Below, in pieces: positions 45,300-56,150 of a stretch of 64,000 nucleotides of DNA. The DNA lies in contig ML681969.1 of assembly GCA_007922195.1 (NCBI GenBank), forward strand, positions 124,001-188,000, given 5' to 3'. The stretch's first letter is position 1. Every line of letters starts with the position of its first letter. The stretch is from Podocnemis expansa (lineage: Eukaryota; Chordata; Testudines; Podocnemididae). Made by a program: the position numbers and the translations under genes. The notes under the pieces were generated by a model that did no database searches, had not been told where the DNA came from, and was given only the letters and a program-made list of their open reading frames with translations.

Positions 45300-46471
45300 G
45301 TTTAGAAATTAATAAATTCTAATTTTCCAAGTCCCTGTTACCTGAATTTCAGATCATGAGAAATTCAGATACGTCTTTCAGATCCAAAATACCACTTCTT
45401 GCAATGATTTAGATGTTTTCAGAGGTGGATGTTTCACTGTAAGAGTTTTTCCTATGTGAGCATGTAAGTGTGGCTATAAATCCTGTGTCTGCACACAGTC
45501 CAGTGAATCAGCAGAGTGGAAGTGGAGGGAAGAAGTTAAATCTACTGCCTGCCCACACTTTTGGCAGCCATGACTTTGCACAGAGGTCAATTTTGGCATT
45601 TCCTTTCCTAGGGTTTCTTTTCAAAGGAAAGAAGAGGTTCCAGTCTCTAGTGTGTGGAAGCTGGTACAGCAATCCACAAACCTCCCCAGCTTTGCTAGTG
45701 GAAAGTGTAGGTTAGTGCAGAACAGCCAGCCCAGCTAGCTGCCTGTGCACATCTGAGGGCAAGCCCAAAACTGTTTTTGCAGGGCACATTCAGTGCCATC
45801 GCTTTGTTATATGAACGTCTGCATTTTAATCTGGGCTATTGAAGCCATGACTCCTCCTCAGGGCACTCCACTGTGCTGAGGGTGCCATTTCCCAGAGTAG
45901 CCAACTTGGAATTATCCCCGCCAGGGAACAAAGAGATTGCAATTATTTTTTTAAACCAGCAAATTCTGACTCTCTCCAGATCCCAGATGGACCCAGGAAT
46001 AATTCATCATCAGGCAGAGACCATGGCTGGAAACTTCATCATAGGAGGGAATGTCAAGAGATAGTATGGGCTGTAATGCAAACTTCTTTGCAGCCTAATT
46101 CTAACAGTTACTTCTACCCCAATGACCACAACTCAGATCCACTGTACCAGTAAGCCATGGGAACTCATTCCCTTCCCCCACCAAGTCCTGTCAGTCACCC
46201 CTTCCGGGAAGTGCGCAAGCGTTATTGAGTGCACTGGAGTGCGGGAGGCCTGGGCTGCCCCCCTGCTCACACGCCCTGCTGGGCAGGTCCTGGGAATGCC
46301 TGATTTATAGGTTCATGCCTTGCAATGTTTACTCCAGGCGAGTTATTTAAAACGAGAGGAGCTGGGCTTTGTTTAAAGTCCAGCAAGGAGGTTTGCCTTA
46401 AATAGTCAACAGCAGAGAGCCAAAGGGAGGCCACATGGCAGCCGGGCCTCCAGAGCAGGAGCCAGAGTCTA
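45300..46471. other. No feature recognised
   Basis: Nothing supported by sequence features. Confidence 0.4.
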
Positions 46472-46655
46472 CAGTAGTTTTCAAACTTTTTTTCTCAGGA
46501 CCCAGTTGAAAAAAGTAATTTATGCCCACGACCGAACAATTACATCTTTGAGCAATCATTCCAGTCTTGCGGCGGCAGCAGAAGGGGCACTGTGACCCAC
46601 TACTTGAGGGTGTGCGACCCAGTACTGGTCCTGAGCCGTGGTTTGAAAACCACTC
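46472..46655 (+). mobile_element. hAT-type MITE, GTGGTTTTCAAAC family
   Basis: Starts CAGTAGTTTTCAAAC and ends GTGGTTTGAAAACCACTC. Shares CAGGACCCAGTTGAAAAA and ATCATTCCAGTCTTG with 8708-8873. No clear 8-bp duplication. Confidence 0.8.
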
Positions 46656-48527
46656 TAGCACACACAAGGGGAATTAGCTGTGTGCAGCATGGGGTGAGGG
46701 GGGAGGGCAGACATTTCTCAGCATTAACGCTCTGGGGGCCTCCTGCCTTGCAGGCCATGGCTACCCAGAGTGACACCCAGGAGGCACCATGTGGCGCATC
46801 CAGCCAGCATCCCAGATCCCAAAAAACATCACTGGGTAAATCTGATGAGACTCCATCAGCAGAGAAACGGACCAGAGTACTCCAACCCTTCCCCTCGCCC
46901 CCAACCAGCAAATCCAGCACTCAGGTGTTAGGCCCTGATGGAGCTATCTAACAGCGAGCATCATGCATGACAGGTGTACAAGGAGGCCAGTGGTACCCGC
47001 TTTTCCACCCCACCGCCTGCTGAGTTTCAGTCCCTGCAGACCATGTGTTTGGTAAGGGAATCTCTGCTTAGTGCGTATGATACAGACAGAGCTGAAACTT
47101 CATTCAGCTCACAATCTTGCTCGGACTCCACATTTACTGCTGCTTACTGCCTACCAGACTATCGGTAACTGGCATCCTCAGCCCTGCCCGTGGCCTCTGG
47201 AGGCCATGTGGCAGGAGGCCACAATCCTTTTCCCCTTGGATATCTCCTATGCTGTGGGAGCAGGCCCCACATTCCTAGCAGCCAGAAGGTAATCAGAATA
47301 TTCCGCATGTCCTCCTAATCTTGCACTTTTAATGAGGATAATTGCTCACAAAGAAAACATGGGCGAGAAATGTTCCTTTCACAAGGCATTAGCAAGACAG
47401 GCAGTGTGATGGTGGGAAGAAATGCCAGTGAAGAGCGAGCATGGCGGAAAGGGAACACGTGAGAGAAAGAAGAGGGGAATGGAAGCAGGGGAGGGCCAAG
47501 GGGGAGGGTAGACGGAGGAACATATGAGAGAGAGACACAGTGACAGCTGTATAACGGGGCCTGGGTCTTTTGCTTCACAGCATCTGGTCATTGAAGCCAT
47601 CGCATGAAGCCCAAAATTGTCTCATTACTGCCCCATGGCTGGGACACTCAGGCCTCCTCGCTGGCCTGTGAACAACATCCCCCTCACCTCATCCCAGCAG
47701 GTCTGTACAGCAGGAGCCCACTCCAGTCCACAGGATGAAATATTCAGAGGTGTTTAGAGCAATTTCATGTCCCGAGCATAGCGAACCAATGAATATTTCA
47801 CAGCACTGCACAACTGCAGGCGCTACCAACCCCTGAAGCATGCTGGGAAAAGGTTGAGTGTTTGGAAGGGGGAACTTTCCAGAGCCACCTCTCCTCGTTC
47901 CCTATTCCTCTCCCCACTCACCAACCCCTTGTGTCTCTCCCACCTCAGCACCTTACCCTGGGAGATGAAGCCTTCCTGGTGGGATGTTCCCTTGGCCCAA
48001 AGGGGGAAGCCCAGCAAGGTTCCAAACCAGGAACCTTGGCTCTTGCAGCCAAATCTATCAATTTTATACTGTTTTATATTAATTTATCAGTTTTATACTG
48101 CTACCCAATGCTGTAGTATCTGAACGCCTTCCGTATCAAATCAACAAGAATACCACTGCCCTCACTATACTTCATACAGTCGCTGGCACTTCCTTCTCTG
48201 TGGGATCAGAACTCAGCTCAGGGCGGGGTGCTTTTAATTGCAGGTAAGGTGGGTAGAGGCTGGGAATAAAAGGAGCGTTTGAACAGCGAATGTCACTTGA
48301 GGTTAAGGCCAGGAGTCTGTGACAGAGGTGATGGAGCCTGGGACTTTCCAGATGACTACAACTGCCTGAAAATTCCAGCTGGCCCCTGGCTTCAGCTCAT
48401 ACAGGGGGGCTTAGGCTTCCACGATTTATTGTTTATGGCCTGTGGCCTGTCCATGACACTCAGTAAAAACATTTGTGCAAAAATTTTAGCCTACATATAG
48501 GGGAAAGGCTTTCTCAAAAGGGAATCA
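46656..48527. other. No gene recognised
   Basis: No exon with splice context; the 119-codon frame at 46592-46951 overlaps the MITE and is not convincing. Confidence 0.4.
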
Positions 48528-48745
48528 CTGAACTGTAAGATGGAAAGAGGCCTCCAGGAGTCCCATAGTCCAGCCCCCTGCACTTTTGGCAGGAGTAAGG
48601 ACTAAGTAGGGAAATCCAAAAGATAGTCAGGGATTGGACTCATATGATCTGCTCTGGAATATTGTTCCATAACTTGATCCTCATGACAAAAAATGCTTTG
48701 TCCCCAGTTCTCATCTGCTTCACCCTGAGCTGTCATCTGTATGGT
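48528..48745 (-). mobile_element. CR1 LINE 3' end
   Basis: GGAAAGAGGCCTCCAGGAGT and CCATAGTCCAGCCCCCTGC are the decayed reverse complement of the CR1 3' UTR (compare GGAAGGGACCCCACAAGGTC at 19815). TTGTTCCATAACTTGATCC fits the C-terminal RT end. Only the 3' part remains. Confidence 0.65.
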
Positions 48746-49654
48746 CCCAGAGAACAGCAGTTGTCATGGGGTTTCATGTGGTGATGTTCAGCCTTTGATG
48801 TAGATTGGGCTTCAGCCATTAATTGCTTTGAAAATTAGGACCAAAAGGCCTTAACCAGGGATCAGCAACTGATGGGGAACCAGTGAAGAGAAGAGACCTT
48901 GGACCTGAGATGCAGTCTTAGCCATGGAGTTGTGGGCACCCTCACTATGTACCAGCTGGAGCCTGGGCATCAGGCACATTCAGCTTCTGACCCATTGTGT
49001 GCCCCAGGGAGTGAATATCTGGATTGCAGGAACCTGGCCTTCATCTGGGAAGAAGGGGCAAAGTTTTCTGAAGAGGCAAGAAGGCATTTGGGGAAACTTA
49101 CACTACACTATAAGCCAGACTTACTGAGGAGCCAGAAAAGAACCCCAAGGCTTTCCACTGCTCTGATAAATAGAGGCAGTGAGCCTTTGATGGAAGATGG
49201 AGACAGACAACAAACATCTTGGCCTAGCTCCTGGAAGTCATCCCTTTCTAGCTAGTATTGTTCGGCCCTGCCTGGGTTCAGCTGGAGCCAGCTGCTCTTT
49301 GTTCAATAGCTGATTTCCTGTTGGCGTTCTGACATTCAATAGTGAATGAGATCTCTAGCTGTACCATCAGTTAAGCACATGACATCTCACTGTCTCTCCC
49401 AGAAGTCTCATATAGATGTTAAAGGAAAACAGCAATAGTAATGGACCTCTGTGGGATCCCACAAGAGACAACCTTCATGGATGTGGAGCAGTTACCCATC
49501 ACCAATCTGAGTTGTGCAGGAGCAAGAGAACCAGGGTTACTCTAGCACTGGGTGTCATCTAGGTGGGTTAGACCAGTGTCCACTGGGTTAAAGACTGCAG
49601 TGTGAAATCTCCTCTGTGTCCATCGGCCATGGCCACAAGAGGTTACCATCACAT
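48746..49654. other. No gene recognised; possible old repeat
   Basis: CTGATGGGGAACCAGTGAAG at 48870-48889 resembles a repeat common in sauropsid genomes, but I cannot delimit or class it. The 118-codon frame at 48899-49255 has no known domain. Confidence 0.35.
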
Positions 49655-50327
49655 AATGGCAGACTTGCAGATATACATATGGTAGGAGTCTGAATACTAA
49701 GATAGGCGAACTTGAGTGTCTTACATTAAATGAGGATATTGATATAATGGGTACCACAGAAGCTTGGAGGAATGATGTTAATCAATGGGACACAGTGATA
49801 TCAGTGAACAAAATATAGCAGACGGACAGAATAGATTGTACTGGTGATGGAGTGGCACTGTATATGAAAAGAAGCATAGAGTCAAATGAAATAAAAATCT
49901 TAAATGAACCAAACAGTGCTGTAGAATCTCTGTGGATAATATTTCCAAACTTGACTAATAAGAATATAGCAGTAGGGATGTGCTACCAACCACCTGATCA
50001 GAGTGGTGATATTGACTGTTAAATGCTCAGGGAGACTAGAGAGGCCATAAAAATAAAAAACTCAGTAATAATGGGGGAGTTCAACTATCCCCATATTAAC
50101 TAAGTGCATCATCTCATGATGGTATGCAAAGATAAAGTTTCTTGACACCTTAACTAACTGCTTTTTGGAGCATAAATTCTGGCAAACAAAGTACACAAAC
50201 GTAATTAGGAAGGCCAAAAAAGAATCTGAAGAACAGTTAAAAAGTAAAGTACCTCAGAAGCAGAAAGCCTGATAAACAACCAGTGGGGCCACTGGATGAT
50301 CAAGATGCTAAAGGAGGACTCAAGAAG

Positions 50328-50809
50328 CAGGAGCATTGCTGCCCCCCAAAAAGGGGCCCTGATCCAGCTTTGGGGCCCAATTCAAGCCCCAGCTGCTGCC
50401 AGCAAGAAGCCCAGAGCCTGCTCCAGCTCCTGCCACTGCTGGCAAGCTGCCTGGAGCCAGATCCGGCTCCTGCTGCTTCCAGCAAGTGGCCCAGTGCCAG
50501 ATTGGGCCACTGCTGGCAAGCGCAGGTACCTAGAGCTGGCTCTGGCTCCTGCTGCTGCTGGCAAGTGGCAGGCAGCCAAGGTGGGCCTGATCTGGCCCCA
50601 GCTGCTGCCAGCAAGCGGCAGGTGACCCAGAGCCAGATCTGGCTCTGGCATCTGCACTGCCAGCCAGGCACAGCAGGCAGCCCCAGCCCAGATCTGGCTC
50701 CGGCTCCTGCAGCTGCCAGCCAGCACCAGGCAGCTGAAGTCAGATCTAGGGTATGGCCAGAGTGATGCAGGGCCCATGCCCTGCAGGCCCAGCAGCAGCG
50801 ACACCCATG
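50328..50809. mobile_element. hAT-type MITE with tandem-repeat interior
   Basis: Starts CAGGAGCATTGCTGCC and ends GCAGCAGCGACACCCATG. Flanks CAAGAAG (to 50327) and CAAGGAAG (50810-50817) are an 8-bp duplication with one base lost. Removing the element restores a continuous LINE frame (AKGGLKEDKVIAEKLNEF). The interior repeats CTCCTGCTGCTGCTGGCAAG and GCCAGATCTGGCTC-type words at roughly 50-bp spacing. Confidence 0.88.
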
Positions 50810-51371
50810 CAAGGAAGACAAAGTCATCGCAGAGAAACTAAATGAGTTCTTTGCATCTGTCTTCACAGCTGAGGCTGTGAGGGAGATTCTCAGATCTGAA
50901 CCTTTCCTTTTAGATAATAAAGCTGAGGAACTGTCCCAGATTGAGGTGCCATTAAAGGAGATTTTGTGAATAAATTGATAAAGAGTAATATGGCACTGGA
51001 CTAAATGATATCCACCTAAGAGTTCTGAAGGAATTCAAATGTGAAACTGCAGAATTACTAACTGTGGTAACCTATAATTTAAAGGAGGTTCTGTACCAGA
51101 TAACTGGAGGATAACTAAGATGATGCCAATTTTTAAAAAAGGGCTTCAGCGATAATCCTCGCAATTACAGGCTAGTAATCCCTAATTCAGTACCAAGCAA
51201 AGTGGTTGAAACTATAGTGAAGAACAGAATTATCAGACACACAGATGAACATGATTTGTTGGTGAAGAGTCAACATGGTTTTTGTAAATGGAAATCGTGT
51301 CTCATCAATCTGCTAGAATTCTCTGAAAGGGTCAACAAGCATGTGGGCAATGGTGATTCAGTGGATATAGT

Positions 51372-51907
51372 AAAAACAATGAAATCCTGTGGCATCTTAA
51401 AGACTAACAGATTTCTTTGGCCATAAGCTTTCATGGGCTTCAACCCACATCATCAGATGCACGAAGATATATACACACTTGCAAGGATGAGAAACATTTT
51501 TATGGGGAGGGCACATGCTAACAAAGTCAATTCAGTTAGGGTAAATGAGGCCTATTAACAAGAGTTTATTAGAAGGTGAGACTGCATGAAAAGGGACAGT
51601 TACTTTTTGTAATGACATAGCCATTCCAAGTCCTTATTCGGACCCAGTTTGATTGTGTCAAGTCTGCATACGAGTTCCAGCTCTGCAGTTTTACACTGAA
51701 GTCTGTTTTTGATGTTCTTTTGTTGAAGCATGACAACATTCAAGTCTGCTACAGAATGGCCAGGGAGGTTCAAGTGGTTTATGCTGGTTTATGGAAGTTG
51801 CATGTTTTATATCTTATTTGTATCCATTTATTCTTTTCCATAGGGATAGTCTGGTTTGGCCAATATACATGGCAGAGGGTCATTGCTGGCACATGTGGGC
51901 ATATATA
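51372..51907 (-). mobile_element. Penelope-like element inserted in LINE RT
   Basis: Minus-strand PLE of 536 bp: 3' end at the left (GAAATCCTGTGGCATCTTAA, CATAAGCTTTCATGGGC), 5'-truncated within the GIY-YIG region at the right (reverse complement of TATATTGGCCAAACCAGACT, corresponding to YIGQT). Perfect 11-bp target duplication GTGGATATAGT at 51361-51371 and 51908-51918. Removing the insert and one duplicate restores the LINE RT frame across the site. The terminal GACTAACACGGCTACCCC block is absent here. Confidence 0.95.
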
Positions 51908-52407
51908 GTGGATATAGTGTACTTAGATTTTCAGAAAACCTCTGACAATATTCTTCACCAAAGACTGTTAAGCAAAATAAGAAGACAGGATAAAAAGGAA
52001 GATCCTCTTGTTGATCAATAACTAGCTAAAAATAGGAAACAAAGGACGGGAATAAATAGTTCTCAGAATGGACTGATTTAAATTGTGGTGTTCCCTGGGC
52101 ATCTGTACTGAGATATTCATAAATGATCTGTAAAAAGGGGTAAACTATACAGTGGCAAAATTTGCACTTGATACAAAACTACTGAAGGTAGATAAGTCTA
52201 AAGCAGACTGCGAAGAGTTACAAAGGGATCTTACAAAACTGGGTGACTGAACAACAAAATGGCAGATAAAATTCAATGTCTATAAATGCAAAGTGAGGCA
52301 CATTGGGAAAACATAAATCTAATTATACATATAAAATGTTGGAGTCTAACTTAGCTGTTACAACTTGAGAAGGAGATCTTGGAGTCATTGTGGATAGTTC
52401 TCTGAAA

Positions 52408-52583
52408 CAGAGCCATAATGCTCTGTTTCAGTGACCAGGGCGCTTTCCAATAGGAATGTGCCCCTTGCAATTAGTGGCTCTTGTGGCTGGCACTGCAAAA
52501 CGCACCTTTTAGTAGAGCAGCTCTATTCAGCCTCTGGCACACCCGGGGCAAAGCCCCATTCACCCCACGTAGTTTCGGCTGTG
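52408..52583 (+). mobile_element. hAT-type MITE, CAGAGCCRTAAT family
   Basis: Starts CAGAGCCATAATGCTC and ends AGTTTCGGCTGTG. Perfect 8-bp duplication CTCTGAAA at 52400-52407 and 52584-52591, inside the old LINE, whose frame (SLKTSTQY) continues when the element is removed. Related to 12786-12965 and 30713-30891. Confidence 0.9.
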
Positions 52584-52660
52584 CTCTGAAAACATCCACT
52601 CAATATACAGTGGCAGACAAAAAAGCTAACATTATTAGGAGGGGAGCCTTGGCTATACAG

Positions 52661-53638
52661 ACGCTGGGCTGCACCAGTATCTGGCTCTGTGGTCCCAGCA
52701 GAACACCCACTGGCTTGCCCAGGACCAGGGTTAGTGAAATAACAGAGTGTGGAAGAGACACCCACTGAGGGACCTAGGGACTGGGAGACTCAGCAATTTG
52801 GGGAAATTGGTAACAAGTATGATGGCCTGGAGGAAAAGAGATTCACACAGGTGGGCTCCGTCCCTTGTGTTGCTGAAGAGAGAATGGTGATTTGGGCAGC
52901 TGCAGCGCAGGCTCACACAAGGGAAATCCATCCCACCATTCTCCCAGGGGTTGCCTGCTTTGCTCCATGAGCCCCACACACCCCGCCCTGGCCTCTGCTC
53001 TCAGGGGAGTCCACCATGATGCATCTGGTGACTGGAGAATCTGTCAGAAGGAATTACGTCAGAGCACAGTGCAAACCCGCAGAGACAGTGCCACTCCATT
53101 GACTGCACTCCTCTGACCTAGCCAAAGTGCACTCCCTCACTGCGCAAACACCCATGTGTATGCACCCCTGGGTGTGCCTGGCATGTGCGTGTGGCACACG
53201 TATCACACTCACAGAGCACTTCCAGAGATCATGGAATTCCACAGCAAGGGGGAAATTCTGTGGTGAAGGCAAACTGGGGTGGAAGGATGAAGCTCCATTG
53301 CAGGGGCAATTCAGCAGAGGCAGAAGTTCTGTACTGTGGCAAGAATTTTGCAGCCTGGGAACTTCCCAGTGGGGTGGAGTTGGTGGCAGGAGGAGGGGAA
53401 ATTCTGGGCAAGGTTCCTGGTGCGGAGGCTTGAGGGATTCTGCATTAGCCTTTCACAATCATTTTGGAGCCTTTGGAAACAATTCTGCAAATGTACCATG
53501 AGACAAAAAACTCCATCCCTGTCTAGGAGCTCACTGCATTTTGACAGAGAGGTAACTTCTACAAGTAGCAGGGAGCACTTTGCAGTGGAGCAGGGTCAGG
53601 AGGATCACGGAGGAGGGAAAGGGGATGTAATTGCCACA
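52661..53638. other. No gene recognised
   Basis: Frames of 75-124 codons on both strands at 52731-53656 lack known domains; the region is probably downstream flank of the LINE. Confidence 0.4.
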
Positions 53639-53646
53639 CCTAGTCC

Positions 53647-54619
53647 CCGGGGTTAAAGTAGAATTTGGGGGGCCCTGGGGCTCTCTTAAATTGGCAGCCC
53701 CCCCCATGCTGATGCAGGCCCCCCTCACACTGGTGCAGGTCCCCTTCACCCACCCCACCCACTGCCCCCAATATCCAGGGGTTAAAGTATAATTTTAGGG
53801 GGCCCAGAAGCCTCCTAAATTTCCAGGTCCCCCCATTCAGGTCAGGGCCCCCCTTCATGGAGGTCTGGGCCCCCTTCATACACCCCAGCTACTGCCCTCC
53901 CAAATGCCTGCCCCCCACCCCAGCTACTGCCCCCGAACCCCAGCTACTGCTGCAAAACACCTACCCCCATCAGAATCCTTTCCTCAGGTCCTTCTCAGCC
54001 CCAATCCCCACTCCCTAAATTCTCTACCCCCATTCCAGCCCTCCTAACCCCCATCCCCCTATCTCCCCATTTTCACGCCACACCTTTCAGCTCCACAAGC
54101 CCTCCCCAGCCCACCACCCCAACTCCTTCTCACCCCCCCATACCCCCTTCCTGCCCTGACGCTTTCCCCGCCGGCTGCCAGACCACCCCAATCCCACCTC
54201 CAGCCCCCTTACCTGGCCAAGGTGGCCAAAGAGCTGGGCAGGTGGAAGGAGGCTTTGGTGCTGGCTGGCCAGTCAGCCAGCAAGAAGGAACCCGGGCCCC
54301 AGGCTGGGGGCCAAGCTGTGCATACCACCCGGCCACAGCCGGAAGGGGCAGAGCCGCCACAGGCTGCGGGAAAGGAGGGAGGTGTGGACATGCGGCCCTC
54401 CCTTCCACCAGCCTAGGGGGAACACGCCAGAACGCTGTGTTCCGGCATGCCCTTCTATTTTTAGGGGTCCCTGGAATGCAGCGTTCCGGCACATCCCCCT
54501 ATTTGGGGGGGGCAGAACACAGGGTTCTGGGGTGTTCCCCTATTTTTAGGAGTCCCAGAACGCTGGCTCCCTAAAAATAGGGGGCCATTCCGGGACATTC
54601 CCCCTTACCTTAACCCCTG
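53647..54619. mobile_element. GC-rich hAT-type element, CAGGGGTTAA ends
   Basis: Starts CCGGGGTTAAAGTAG and ends TTACCTTAACCCCTG, an inverted pair. Flanks CCTAGTCC (53639-53646) and CCTAGATC (54620-54627) match at six of eight positions. The left part has two tandem units of about 125 bp, each beginning GGGGTTAAAGTA and containing CAGGCCCCCCT or GGGCCCCCCTTC. The right part has repeated CCCTATTTTTAGG blocks, also present in the element at 28497-29663. Frames up to 120 codons are composition artefacts. Confidence 0.75.
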
Positions 54620-54627
54620 CCTAGATC

Positions 54628-55746
54628 CCCTCCTCCAGAGCATCCAAATTCCACCCAGCAGCTGCCTTTCCCCTTCTGTGCAGCTCCTCTACCCTGGAGA
54701 AAAACTCAGAGGTGGGAGGAAGGCAAGGTGGTGGGAGATAGCTGAGGTGCAGAAGATAGTGGGAATATGAAATGATCATTTCTGTGGCCCATGGGGCCAT
54801 GCTATCTAGCATGTTTGAGGGCTAGATCCCTGGCCATGCTGCAGGAACTGATGTGACTTTTGGTAGGAGCTGAATGTGCCAGCCATTCCCAAGAGCTGGC
54901 TGGCTTTAAACCTGCTCTTCCCCACCTGCAGATCCGGGAAAGTGCAGCTCACCCAGACCAGAGGAACCAGTCCAATATTTTCTCTAGCTCTCCTAGTTTG
55001 CACCCACAGAGCAATTCTCTCTCTGTTCAGAGCCAGCAACTCTGAGTCACAGCTCCTCTACCTGCACAGAGTAGCTAATGCTTGGGCCAGGCACAGACTG
55101 GACTTCTGTGATTCAGACGATACTCCCAGTTAGACAGAGCAGGTGTAAATAGAAGGGCCATGAGATATTCTATTACATGGAGGTGTCACAGATCCCATCG
55201 GTGACCAGATACTCCACAGTTTGTGTTCCGAGTGCAACATCTCCCTATAACTAGCACCTGTCACATCTGCAAGATCCATCAGGCACTTTGCTGTATGAAT
55301 CGGGGGCAAAGGTTTCTTGGGGATCTTTACTATAAGGCCAGTCTGAAATCTTAACTAGCTGATATGTTAACATCAAGGTCTGAGCCCCGCAGATCTCAAT
55401 GCTTCTCTCCTGGTCTGTAGGGAGATGATAAGGAATCTCCCAGTAGAGGAGCCTGAAATTTTTCCCATGAAATATTCCTCCACAGGAAAAGGTTGCTTTT
55501 GATGAAAAGTTTCAATTTTCCAGTCAGGAAACTGGAAACAAAAAATTCTGGCTCAAACCAACATTTGGAAGTATAAGGCAGGCTTAGAAGCTGTGCCTAA
55601 TAGCTTCTGAGGGGGGGCAACTAATCTGCATGGATTTTGTATTTGCATGAGCACAAAGAACATGTTAGCATAAATACACTATGGGTGCAGGGCAATATGG
55701 GTAATGATATTTGGGTTGATCTGATCAGAAATCTATCAATATCTTT
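54628..55746. other. No gene recognised
   Basis: Contains a short AAATTTTTCCCATGAAA-type repeat at about 55450-55560 similar to 44760-45130. Nothing else supported. Confidence 0.4.
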
Positions 55747-56150
55747 GGGCACGTCTACACACGCAGTTTTATTTCGAAACCAGTCCTTTCGAAAGGACTG
55801 ATTTCAAAATAAAACCCTTATTTCGAAAGGGCTCCTTTCGAAATAGGGAAAACTGCGCGATTGCAACCGCCATTATTTCAAAACGGATATTTCGAAATAA
55901 CACCAATTGGACTGCTGTTTCGAACAGTTGTTTCGAAACAACAGGTCTAAAGGCGTTATTTCGAAATATCCATTTCAAAATAACGGCCATTTCGAGGGGG
56001 GGGCAGGTTTTACTTTTTTGGAAGGATGATCCTTATTTTGAAAGGACGAGGTCCGTCCTTTTGAAATAAGGAAACGTCATGTAGACCAAATTTTTTTATT
56101 TTGAAATAACGAGTGTTATTTCGAAATAAAAGAGCCGTGTGGACATGCCC
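55747..56150. mobile_element. TTTCGAAA-rich palindromic MITE, full length
   Basis: The left end GGGCACGTCTACACACGC plus TTTTATTTCGAAA pairs with the right end GTGTGGACATGCCC plus TTATTTCGAAATAAAAG, an inverted repeat of about 32 bases with few mismatches. The interior has many TTTCGAAATAAC and GTTGTTTCGAAACAAC words. Flanking TTT and ATT are only a partial 3-bp duplication. It is the best full-length model of the family in this window. Confidence 0.85.

Larger units (their letters stand above)
49655..52660 (+). mobile_element. Old CR1/L3-type LINE with nested insertions
   Basis: Plus-strand LINE about 1.8 kb long once three insertions are removed. The endonuclease region is near 49700-50100 (peptides AVESLWIIFPNLTNKNIAVG, then MCYQPP). 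AEKLNEFFASVFT is encoded at about 50830. RT begins near 51110 with SVPSKVVETIVKNRIIRH at about 51190, and VDIV-YLDFQKTSDNILHQR is split by a PLE. The RT C-terminal part lies near 52100-52330, and TSTQYTVADKKANIIRRG at about 52590-52640. Frameshifts and stops make it inactive. Nested: 50328-50809, 51372-51907, 52408-52583. Confidence 0.9.

Noticed and set aside
50283..50866. 160- and 188-codon frames with repeated CSSC/WQQ-like peptide
   Set aside because: Translation of the GC-rich repeat interior of the MITE at 50328-50809 plus LINE flank.
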